A DNA stretch of 64,000 bases from Thereva unica (taxonomy: Eukaryota; Arthropoda; Insecta; Diptera; Therevidae): assembly GCA_949987705.1 (NCBI GenBank), contig OX465286.1, positions 14,335,676-14,399,675 of the forward strand, given 5' to 3'. This document shows, piece after piece, positions 44,221 to 53,990 of the stretch. A program made the translations under genes and the position numbers. Numbering within the stretch: the stretch's first letter is position 1; each line of letters starts with the position of its first letter. Below the pieces are notes generated by a model, which was not told the DNA's origin, searched no databases, and was given only the letters and a program-made list of their open reading frames with translations.

Positions 44221-44994
44221 CAAAGGGAGGTGTATTTTTCTGGGACTTCAATGATTATTTAAAAAATTTACAAATTATGACTGAAAAACATCCGTTTTTA
44301 TATATTTTTTATATTTTAAGGTTTTTGTATGTTACACATATGCTACAGAAACAATTTGCAGCAATTTCTACTAAAAAATACGAAATTTGTGTTTTTATCA
44401 CTTTGATTACTAGATTGTTGACATTTTGCGCCAGTCGCAAGCGCGCTTCTGCTTGGGGAGGTTGTGTTGCTTGCGGCTGCGGAGAACTCTCAATTTATGA
44501 ATGAAAATGCTCATATCTTTAAAAGAAATTTTTCCAGCAATTTTTTTAATTTATTTTAAATTTAGGGATGAGAAATATTTAGCATAATTATAGTAAAATT
44601 ATGCTTATTACGATGGATAAACTGACTTGGTTGAGCAGGAGTTTTACATGTATTTAAAAGCTCTGCTCAACACATATAAAGATTAATAAACTTTATTCAT
44701 TCGGCATGCGCGCATCCCTTCCCAAATTATTTTGTTGAGTTTTTTCTGCGTTTGTTGCCGTTTCAACTAAAAAGCGGGGAAATGATAGAACAATATTTAT
44801 AAAATTTGGCAATGAGGTGTGCAGAACTGTTCAAATTTTTTGTGCCACGGAGTTTGAAAAAATCTATACATAACTATCATAAACTGTCTTGCAGCATAAC
44901 CACTAAACAATGAAAGCTTGAATTGTAACAGCTGGCACCAGCTGGACTATCACCACCTTTCAGCCAGCGTAACCGCAGCCTAAAGGCCCCCATA
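44221..44994. other. Intergenic AT-rich DNA, no feature recognised
   Basis: No convincing frame or repeat end was found. Confidence 0.35.
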
Positions 44995-45137
44995 CACGGT
45001 CAAATTGGATGTACATCGAAGGGCGGATGTACAACCAAAACTATCGATTGTGGGCCGGTCGGCCGATCAAAATACGTTGGGCTTATGGGTTTGATGAAAA
45101 TCTGGTTGTACATCCAATTTGACCGTGTATGGGGGCC
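44995..45137. mobile_element. MITE, ends GGCCCCCATACACGGTC
   Basis: A palindromic element of 143 bp. The left arm GGCCCCCATACACGGTCAAA is mirrored by the right arm ending TGACCGTGTATGGGGGCC. Sub-terminal GATGTACATC words occur on both sides. Related copies are at 52,320-52,472 and 23,546-23,670. Confidence 0.9.
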
Positions 45138-45295
45138 ATAAGATTGTGGAATAGTCTCCCCTTCCGTTTGCAATGTACCAAACCGCTCGCCGCTTTCAGG
45201 AGAGGATTGATCGCGCATTTTGCATCACAGAATGCATAAAATGACACAATTGCTTGCTTGCCTGCACAACATGCATTAGCATACATCCTCCTTAG
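45138..45295 (+). mobile_element. LINE 3'-end scrap
   Basis: The frame IRLWNSLPFRLQCTKPLAAF, then RRGLIAHFASQNA is typical of CR1/jockey-type C-termini (RLWNSLP...F...L). It is followed to 45,560 by AT-rich sequence. Confidence 0.6.
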
Positions 45296-46325
45296 TGTGC
45301 ATCTTCTCGACAGCGAACACCGGCCTTTTTTTGTTTCTTGTTTTTTTTTTTGTTATTAGTTCTTGTTAACTTTTATTTTAGGGAAATTTTAATTTAAATT
45401 TAATTTTTTTTTCTTTTAAATTTAATTATTTTCATTTTCTTTTATTTTTAGTATTTCTAGTCATATAATTAAATAATCTTATATTTTCCTTTTTAAATTG
45501 TTCCAAATTTTTATAGTACTAAATAAGACTTAAATCTTGTGTACTTAAGCATAAATAAATAAATTGCAAATTACAAAATTACAAATGTTGCTGCATCCTT
45601 GAAGTATCGCTTCCACCTGTAGCTTTGCACGCATACATATATACATAAATGATAAATCGCAACCACTCACTGTAAAATATATTACGAGTGTATTGCGTGG
45701 GTGGAATTGATTTTGCACATAGTAAATTTGCCCACCTCATGCCACGGGCTTCATTTAGTAGTATTGGTAATTGGTATGGGCAATTATTAAAATTGGTTTT
45801 ATTAGTCAGGCAAATTTCCAATCTCCTAAAATTGATCAATATTCGCTAGCTGTCATTATTTACTTCATTTATATTTATTTGCCTGCAAAAATTGCTCCAT
45901 TACTTTGGAAATTGTCCATAACTTTATTAAATATTTTTGCCCAACCACCCCTCGGTCGCCAGGGTTGCAGGTGGGTTAATCCATCCCCACAGTTATATTT
46001 ATATCTATTCGTAGGAAATCTCTTTTTTGCATCATGGTGATTTTATTGATTTATATTCACGTGCACGTACACGTTGCCATCATTTCTTTCGAAAGCTGAA
46101 ACTTTTGAGGGACTTGTTGGATTGCAGAAATAAAACACTCAAAATTTAACTAAAACTATCCTCTATTTTCTGCATTTGTTTTATAATTCGATGGTAGGCA
46201 TAAACGCTAAATTAACCGATTTTTTTTTTCTAAAAATTCATTTGCAAAAATCAATCATTACTGGATCTACAATCCTCTCTGTGAGCCTCGGCCTTCCTCA
46301 AGAATCTTTCTTCATCATTCTAGGT
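45296..46325. other. AT-rich intergenic DNA
   Basis: Long T and A runs (45,330-45,560) and no supported frame. Confidence 0.35.
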
Positions 46326-46329
46326 CTTG

Positions 46330-47060
46330 CATGTTGTTCTATTTCGTCATAATCAGGCCTATTCTGAACTTCCAGTCGGTTCCCAACTGGTGAAGATTTC
46401 CCATTTAATTTCCTCCCCTGCCGTGCTTTTTGCTGGCGTTCCCCAAGGATCTATTTTGTGCCCTCTACTGTTTAGTATATATAAATATATAAATGATTTT
46501 CCACTAATAGTAACGTACATATGTATGCTGATGATGTGCAACTCTATGTTAGTGATACTAAAAATCAATTAGAGCAGTGCATAAATAATCTCTCAGAAGA
46601 TTTGCCATAGCATAACTCATTGGTCCTTCCTATAGTCACTATGTTGTAATTTATGATTATATTTCTTGAAGGCAAATTAAGTGAAAATAGTCTGAAATGA
46701 TCTTTATTCAATTAGAATGTATTATAATAATTATAACAAACGATTCGATTATTGATGGTTTTCTTGTTGAAATCTCAATATTTATATATATATTTTTATT
46801 TCCATTGACTGGCTGACTTCCTTTATTTTCCTTGGCTTTCTTCTGACTTTTTGAACTAGTCATGACCTACTACGAATTTATTAAATAAGTTCGATTCAAA
46901 AAACTACTCACTGCAAATTTTAGTGCACTTTCACAGCAGTTTGAATGTCTACATCCAACACACTAAAACTTAACCCATCTAAATCTCAATGCATTATCTT
47001 CTCCAATTCTAACGCGTCATCGACCGACCTCTTTCAAATTACCTTAAATTGCTCCTGTCC
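46330..47060 (+). mobile_element. Jockey/CR1-type LINE RT fragment
   Basis: It reads ISSPAVLFAGVPQGSILCPL and LLFSIY...INDFPL, then the catalytic box in another frame (YADDVQLYVS near 46,530), and after an AT-rich interruption LNPSKSQCIIFSNSN near 46,970. Frameshifts show decay. Confidence 0.7.
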
Positions 47061-47440
47061 CCTGCGTCAACCGGGTCAGAAATATGACTTGTTGTGACCA
47101 TCCATCCAATGGCGCTACAGCCCAAATCGAGCCTTGGCCTCCTCTAGGGCATTTCTCCAGGTTTGACGGTCCCTTGCAGCATGTCTCCAGTTCCGGATGT
47201 TGAGCATTGACTCTGCGTCAGCCGTCACAGAGCCTATGTTGACTTGTTGTGACCACATTAGCTATATTTTGGGCAAAGTATATTGTATTCTAAGGCGGTT
47301 TCGTATTCATAGTAGTTTTTTGTTGGAAGATGCCCTCATGAAGTAGGTTAGGTTAGGTTGAAATGGCTGCCTCCACCAGGGAGCCCACTTAGGCACGCTG
47401 TTGGGCCCATTGTGATGCCATTCTAGTGTTGGGACATAGT

Positions 47441-47749
47441 TCAGGCCATTTCAAGCCATTTTGAGCTTTTGATAAAGCGATCAATATTTTGCAGCTCGCT
47501 CAATCCATCAAGGAAAGGTGAGCCAAGGAAGGTCCCTCTCTTCCTTGCTAGGGCGGGACATGTGCAGAGAAGATGGGAGACAGTTTCTTCCTCATTCTCA
47601 TTACCACAACTTCGGCGTGTTGGCCGAAGGGACAGGGACCAGTCAGCACCTTTACCACATTGCTTATCTCCTTTTTGTTCAACTGAACAAGAGATTTTGA
47701 ACGCTTTGCGTCCAAAGTTGGCCACATTGAAAGGCCCCGGACAATTCAA
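47441..47749 (-). pseudogene. LINE ORF2 C-terminal zinc-finger region
   Basis: CRSCGNENEEETVSHLLCTC, followed by PALARKRGTFLG, is the conserved Cys/His motif at the end of R1/I-type ORF2 proteins (CxxC...ETxxHLLxxCPAL). Upstream catalytic domains are absent. Confidence 0.75.
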
Positions 47750-48017
47750 GGCTCTTGTACCAGGACGACATCTATATCAGCCTTAGTTAGGCGTAAGCAT
47801 AGGCTGGCGGGTGCAGCCTTGCTGTGATGGAGATTAATCTGCGCTACTCTCAACATCGTGGTTGGGAGTAGTGGGATCAATCTCGATCACCGTTATATCA
47901 GCCTCGTCTTCTTCCGGTGTGAGAGTAATATCATCGTCTCCCACCGAAAGAAGTTGGGCAAAGTCACCCAGTTCGTCCTCCGTCCTCGACGGCGAAGGAA
48001 CTGAGAAGTTAGAATCC

Positions 48018-49333
48018 TCAGAGGATAAGAAAAGAGGGCCCGTTTGGACCCAGGGGTGATAGGTGAGTATCCTCAGGCACCTTAGGATCAGCTACTCCTG
48101 TTCCTGTAGCATCCGCAATACTAGGCACATTGGGTTCAGCTACTTGCGTACCTGTGTCACCCCCAGTGCCAGCTACGTTGGAATCAGCAACATCTGTACC
48201 TGTAACACCTGCAGTGCCCGAGGGCTCACCATCTGGAGCCACAGGTGGAACAGTTGAAACCGTTCCACTCTGGGGCAAAGTGTCTTTTTTGTAGAGCCTC
48301 AGGGTAATGGAAGAGAACCCATAGCTTATGACGCCTCCAGATTTCGCCAAAGGTCCCAGCGACTCCTCGCTAATTACTAATGTAACCGCTCGGCCGTCAC
48401 CTTTGGGATCCTCCAGTTTCGTAATCCTCCACGAAGACGTCTGTAGCTGTGGGTTACTCAACCGAATAATATCCAGAATGGCTTGAGGCTCGGCTGGTTC
48501 TGCTGGGATCCAGGAACGCGCTCTTGGCCGATTCGGGATTTCCTCCCTCATAACAACCTTGAGTTTGGCGCCTGGCCATGCTTCCCCAATTCTGGATATG
48601 GCTATTCTGTAGAGATCGATAGATCTCTGATCGGCACAAGCGATGAGCTTCACGCGGCCCTAAAACCATCCGCTATCGCGACAGTGAGGAGCAGTGCCAG
48701 GATGCTCCTGAAGGATTGGGAGGAAAATCGTCCCGAGCCTGACCTCAAGTTTCCTCCATTTATCAGGCAGAATGGTGCCATCTGGATCGTTTTCGTCGAT
48801 GACGGCGATAACAATCTGACCTTCAGCACTTGGCTGTAGGTCTTAGTAGTAGCAGGAAGTATGGAAGTGTTCCTGCTACGTTTAGCCTCATGGTGATTAG
48901 GTTCCTCAAGGGACCTCTGACGCTTTGGTGCTGGGTTGCCAGTTTGCGAAGTTTGCTCGCCGACGACCCGCGTCGCCCACCTTATCGAAGCTTGTTGCTT
49001 CTCGGTGATTCCACCTTTCGCAGCTCCCTTGAATCGGGCAAGGATTCTCTGGTCGCAGCGTTGCTTTTGGTAGTACGCCCTTGATGGAGCACCTTTAGAG
49101 CCAGGCATTTTAGTTTTTTTAGCCTCCTTAGAGGCACCAGGAGACTGCACGAGTGCAGTTGAAGGGCCTGCTTCTATTGAAGCAATTGGCTTGGAGGGAA
49201 TGGGGAGCTCCGGATTAGAGTCTAAAGCTCCTTTTTCCCTTTTACTCGCCTTACTGCCCTTGCAGGCAGTAGGTTTTGTTTTAGGAGCCCCCGAACTGGA
49301 GGCGATTGGTTTTTTTGGGTTTTTATTTTCCAT
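48018..49333 (-). pseudogene. Retroelement ORF1 with DUF4780-like domain, one frameshift
   Basis: The first frame (49,333-48,650) is a basic, low-complexity region (MENKNPKKPIASSSGAPK, PKRQRSLEEPNHHEAKRS). The second (48,653-48,018) reads VKLIACADQRSIDLYR, WPGAKLKVVMREEIP, ILDIIRLSNPQLQTSSWRI and VTLVISEESLGPLAKSGG, with an acidic/Thr-rich tail. This order matches the DUF4780 domain as I recall it from insect proteins. The two frames join at about 48,650 with one frameshift. Confidence 0.68.
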
Positions 49334-49647
49334 AAAAGTCCCACGAGTAGTGCGGGTCCGTCCTGACAGAGCCGCTTACCAGGATAAGGCACTTGTACTC
49401 TCCGACCTTACCCGAGCATCGGAGGGAACCGTTCGCGACCAGCACTCTTTAACCACTGGCTGGCCATGCAGCCATCGGCACGGTAAACACCTTAGCTTAG
49501 AAGTGGGGAAATGGGAAGGGGAAAGGAAAAGGAGAGAGAAAAGGTGAGGGTAAGTGGATGTACCTAGCTTAGTCTGGCCTCTTCGCAAAGTAGGTTAAAG
49601 CTATACTTTTGCTGCACATAATGCATGGCCTCAGTGTCTTCCCTTCG

Positions 49648-50718
49648 TAAAGCTGGAAGTACATATTGCGTTGCATTGCATTGCAATACTTGAGTGGGGA
49701 TTTTACTGCGATGCGTTACATTCACGGTCGTATAGACAGGTCTGCGAACTCCATATACCATCCCATAGAGTGAAGTGTGATTGATATCGTTCGACTTTGA
49801 AGTAGTTCTTGAATGGATCACTGGCGGCGCAGTAGTCTAAGCACGGTCGTATAGACCCTTCATATCATAATGAAATCCGAACTTAGGCAAATACGCCATC
49901 TGCAGTCTAAATCAAGAAGCTCCAGTAGCGATACGCGAATCAGTCACAGGTTTGAGCAGCGAATTCGCAGACCTGTCTATACGACCGTGGTTACATTATA
50001 TGGATTTGACACATTAATGCGTTGCGTTTCGATACTTAAATGCGTTTTGAAATTTGAATTCATGTTGAAATCGTGTTGAATCCCTCATAAAAATCCATTT
50101 TTAATATATTACTGCGTTAATCCGAGCTAATAATATATTTACAGAAAAAAAAAAACAAGACCAATTTGACAGAGTATTGAATGCGTTGTATGCGTAAAAG
50201 TTGAAAGTTAAACAACTGTTGCATTACATTGCGATGCATTGAAGGTAGTGCCGCATTAATAGGTCTGCCACCATTAAAATATTAGGTTTGTTCCAGTACT
50301 TTTCCTGCAAAAACTTGTCGGGCAAAAACTTACTTGAATGGTGGGGATAATTTTGTCAAAAATCCAGAAAGTAAAGAAACACTTTTTGGGCAATTTCCTG
50401 CAAATCAAGAAGAAGATAACATAAATGTCGATTGTCTATGTGTATGCCGCTTTTCAAGATACCCACATACATACAAAAAATTGTCAATTGACAACTTGCA
50501 AGAAATCGCAGGACCGAAAACCTCCGGCTAATTCCTGCACGAGGGGAAGTGAAAATTTCCCCGCTTTTTCTGTCATGAGAAAGTAAAGAAACACAAATTG
50601 GGTGAATTCTTGCTCCCGCTGGATCACACGTTCGAGTTCTGGAACAAAGCTATTCAGTGTAAACTTCATCTGTCAACGCATTCATGCAACGCAATGCAAT
50701 TATGTACTTCCAGCTTTA
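49648..50718. mobile_element. 1.07-kb TIR element, ends TAAAGCTGGAAGTACAT
   Basis: The left end TAAAGCTGGAAGTACAT (49,648) is followed by GCGTTGCATTGCATTGC. The right end is inverted (GCAACGCAATGCAATTATG, then GTACTTCCAGCTTTA to 50,718). The interior has AT-rich GTTGCATT-type words and no coding frame. A second element lies inside (49,723-49,989). Confidence 0.82.
49723..49989. mobile_element. 267-bp hAT-like MITE with 8-bp duplication GTTACATT
   Basis: GTTACATT is at 49,715-49,722 and 49,990-49,997. The ends CACGGTCGTATAGACAGG and CCTGTCTATACGACCGTG are perfect inverses, and the arms continue to the TCTGCGAA word. An additional internal CACGGTCGTATAGAC copy lies at about 49,842. Confidence 0.92.
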
Positions 50719-50779
50719 GATTCATCCTGTAACCGTAAGTTAGAAGTAGCCTTTGACGACTGCAAACGTTTCATTCATA

Positions 50780-51400
50780 GCCTTCGCAGGTATGACCACA
50801 TTTCGCCTTACCGGCACTCAATTTTTGGATGTTCCTTAGGTGACTATCGAGATTTTAGGGTCTTGCGCTGGTTTTTTATGTGAAAGACTAGAGTCTCAGG
50901 AAAGGTCCTTTATACTGTTGACAATCTATTTTCTTCGTATAGTAGTACAGTCAATCTGTCATTTTCATTTGAAAAAATTACAAGTGCATTTACATTCCAC
51001 CTGTCATAACCACCAAAGCGCATGTCATCGGTTGGTTGGAAATGAATGAAATGGAATGTAAATGAATGAAAAAAGCTTCAACCCAGATTTGTGACCTCCC
51101 ACCACTTGCAGGTTCCTGGAAAACCCAAAAAGGTTTTGATGCATTTTCCCGGTGTAATTTTTTCAACAAAAGAACCTTTTTTCACGACTGTACTAGTCGG
51201 GGAGGAAGGAATTGCCACCCCCTACTACCAACCATTACTATAGTGACTCTGACATCGGGGGGAGTGTTACGCCTCCTGAAACGTGTTGAATCTAATCAAC
51301 CAACCGATGACATGCGCTTTGGTGGTTATGACAGGTGGAATGTAAAGTGGGAAGAAGAAAAAAGGAAAGTTATGTAGGTGGGAAAGTGGAAAGGGCGAAA
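50780..51400. mobile_element. SINE/LINE scrap with a perfect inverted pair
   Basis: TTCCACCTGTCATAACCACC...CGGTTGG at 50,994-51,037 is the inverse of 51,297-51,343. 51,190-51,400 is a partial copy of the SINE at 21,476. 50,875-50,945 resembles 31,060-31,130 of LINE copy B. It looks like two inverted SINE pieces around a short spacer. Confidence 0.6.
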
Positions 51401-52319
51401 TGAATATGAAATGAACTTAGGGGAATATGAAATGAATTAGATGGCAGTATCAGACATTTTTTTCCGACAGAGAGTATGAATTAAATTGCAATTAACAGAA
51501 ATTTCGTCAAATTCAAGACTTTTTACATTAAAATTAAATAAAATTTTGCTTTAAAATTAAATAAACTGCGATCAAACGAAAGTTTTAGCAAAGGACGAGA
51601 ATTCTGTTGGCAACTTCTTTTGTGGAGATTTTTAATTAAACAGCTGTTTTAACATTTTTTAAATTATGTCGGAAAATTCACATCTACTACGATTACATGC
51701 CGGACTGAGGACTTGACTTGAACTTGAACTGACAGTTAAATGCTCTTGATTTGAAGTCGATCTGAGGTTTCATGATTTTCAAGTCTACTTGAAGCCGACT
51801 TCAAGTATGCATGTAATCATAGTAATCGACACTGGGCACATAGCAGAATGAACACTTTAGCAGTGAACACGGCATTATTCACTTTTATTCATCATGATTC
51901 ATTACGTTTACATGATTTACTTGAGTTCTTGACTTGAAATTTACTTGAAACTCAAGTTGCGTGTTCGGTTCATTTACTTGACTTCAAAATGTCTTGAAAT
52001 AAAGTTTTTCTCGCCAAAATGTCATGATGGGAGCCTATTCAAATTTATATTTTTTTCCGAAATTATTTTAATTAAAGCATAGAAAAAATTAAAAATAAAA
52101 GAAAAAATACAATAAAATTCATTTGAGAACTTTACGAAAGCATGTTTTCTGAAAATTGGATTAATAAAAAGCCACTTTTAGATTTTTTTTATGGCGGGTC
52201 ATTGTATGGCACCGGCCTTGAACAAACAATTGGAAATCAAGGCGTAAGCTAAGATACCAATAAAAATGGTGAGCTTTTCGTAGTGTAGTTCCCATCAGCT
52301 CATGGTAGGTTGGACTTAA
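51401..52319. other. Intergenic DNA with an ACTTGA-rich patch
   Basis: 51,690-51,830 has short inverted ends (CTACGATTACATGC and its counterpart GCATGTAATCATAG). 51,700-52,000 repeats the words ACTTGA and TCAAGT many times. Nothing coding was seen. Confidence 0.5.
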
Positions 52320-52472
52320 GGCCCCCATACACGGTCAAATTGGATGTACATCGAAGGGCGGATGTACAACCAAAACTATCGATTGTGGGCCGGTCGGCCG
52401 ACCAAAACTCGTTGCGCTTATGGGTTTGATCAAATTCTGGATGTACAACCAATTTGACCGTGTATGGGGGCC
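52320..52472. mobile_element. Second full copy of the GGCCCCCATACACGGTC MITE
   Basis: The same arms and centre (CGATTGTGGGCCGGTCGG) occur as at 44,995-45,137, with a few changes in the right half. Confidence 0.9.
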
Positions 52473-52474
52473 TT

Positions 52475-53080
52475 TACTTTTGTCACAAGAAGATACACAA
52501 AGAGACCTGGGTATCGCCCGATGGTAGCATGAGGAATCAGATAGATCACCTGACCATCAGCCGCAGATGGAGAACTATACTGGAGGATGTCAGGAGTTTC
52601 AGGGAAGCAGATACTGGAAGCGACCACCATTTGGTTGTAGCAACTATTCGCCTTAAAATCGCCGCATCAACACGATGCTATAAGCCGTAGACGGTTTAAC
52701 GTACACCTGCGGAAGAGCATTAAAAGGCGAGAATTTGCTGGGAAACTACAATAAACCTTAAGCTAGCAAAGAGTTTCTGATGTAAATAACATTGAAGTCC
52801 TGTGGAGTGCTACAAAGGGCGTTCTTGTAACAGTAGCGGAAACAAGTATCCAGCAACTCTGCATCTCGGACACAACCTGGCAAAAAATAGAACTCAGGAG
52901 GGCCCTAAAAAATAACGTAAACTTTACAAGCGACCCGGAAAGACGGTACCAACTTGAACGGGAGTACTCCCAATCACACCTGGATGTAAAGAGAAATGAG
53001 AATGTCCGACAAACCTGTGAATACTGTGAAAAATTCGATCGATGAGCCTATAACAATGCAGAGGATTTACAATCACATTT
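52475..53080 (+). mobile_element. LINE endonuclease-end fragment (RTE-like)
   Basis: It reads KKIHKETWVSPDGSMRNQID, HLTISRRWRTILEDVRSFR and DTGSDHHLVVATIRLKI. The final box SDHHLV is the endonuclease catalytic end. Frameshifted linker sequence (TTWQKIELRRALKNN) continues downstream. The start is cut exactly by the MITE at 52,320-52,472. Confidence 0.7.
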
Positions 53081-53269
53081 TCACTTGAAGCATTCGAAAG
53101 CATTCCTGGTGTATCGATTTCCTTGGAAGGATCTCTTACGCGGCTTACTACGTCTTTCGTTGATCTCGCGATTACCTTTCGGATAGGCTGACATTTTGAA
53201 ACACGGCCGAAGCTAAACTGACCAAACTCAACACTTTGTCGAAATATTCCAAAGTTAAGGAATGAGGAG

Positions 53270-53463
53270 TGACTTTTCATAAGGCCTTATTTCCATTTTT
53301 CAAATTTCGACGAAATCCAGTAGCAGGGCTAAATTAGCACCTATTCACGTTAATAGGACGAAAGAAAAGGCCTTCTTTTCTATAAAAAAAATTTTTCAAA
53401 TAAAAACCGTTATTTTCCATCAGAAATTTGTTCTGAATGGAAATAAGGTCTTTGGAAAAGTCA
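53270..53463. mobile_element. MITE-like inverted repeat, ends TGACTTTTC
   Basis: The left TGACTTTTCATAAGGCCTTA...TTTCCATT is mirrored by AATGGAAATAAGGTC...GAAAAGTCA to 53,463. The element sits about 30 bp from the start of array B. Confidence 0.78.
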
Positions 53464-53493
53464 TTTCTCAGTTTATAGTACCGTCTACCAAGG

Positions 53494-53990
53494 AGGCCCG
53501 GGGTGGGATTGAATTCACAGACTCCCTGGGAGGTCCCTAACAATTTCCCTTCCAAAAAAGGGCCACTCCAGAATTTTCCCAAAACCGGAAATTTTGCAAA
53601 GGGGTCTCCCTGGGAGGTCCCCAACAATTTCCCACCCAAAAAAGGGCCACTCCAGAATTTTCCCAAAACCGGAAATTTTGCAAAGGGGTACCCTTTGGGA
53701 TATTTTTGGTCGATTTCACGAAAGTGCTGGGATCTTAATGAAGGGGGTATCGTTGGAAAGGGCTCGATCCCCCGAGTTCAGCGCACTTTATTTGGTCCAG
53801 AAATAACAAGGGGTTCGGGAGTTATGGCCTCTTTTGTGATTGGCCAAAGGAGGGTTGCGAAATGGCCATTATCTCGGGAAATACTGGTCAGCCCGGGGTG
53901 GGATTGAATTCACAGACTCCCTGGGAGGTCCCTAACAATTTCCCATCCAAAAAAGGGCCACTCCAGAATTTTCCCAAAACCGGAAATTTG
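53494..53990 (+). repeat. A-type satellite at the start of array B, with an 84-bp internal duplication
   Basis: This part carries A-type diagnostics (TTGAATTCACAG, CTGGGAGG, ATGGCCTCTTTTGTG). CTCCCTGGGAGGTCCC begins at 53,522 and again at 53,606, giving an 84-bp tandem duplication. At about 53,988 the text switches to B-type (GGGATATTTTTGGGTAATTT). Confidence 0.88.

Larger units (their letters stand above)
47330..49590 (-). mobile_element. Internally deleted LINE: DUF4780-type ORF1 and ORF2 C-terminus
   Basis: On the minus strand the order is ORF1 (49,333-48,018), then only the ORF2 C-terminal zinc-finger end (47,749-47,441), then a 3' end with the AACCTAACCTAACCTA tail (47,344-47,360). Most of ORF2 is missing. 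The order and tail suggest one element of I/R1-like type that lost its middle, although two adjacent fragments cannot be excluded. Confidence 0.65.

Noticed and set aside
44995..45137. A transcription terminator or riboswitch-like hairpin
   Set aside because: The long palindrome recurs at other sites with the same ends, which fits a MITE better.
47344..47360. Insect telomeric repeat (TTAGG)n
   Set aside because: Only about two and a half units are present, at the 3' tail of a LINE fragment; dipterans also lack this telomere type.
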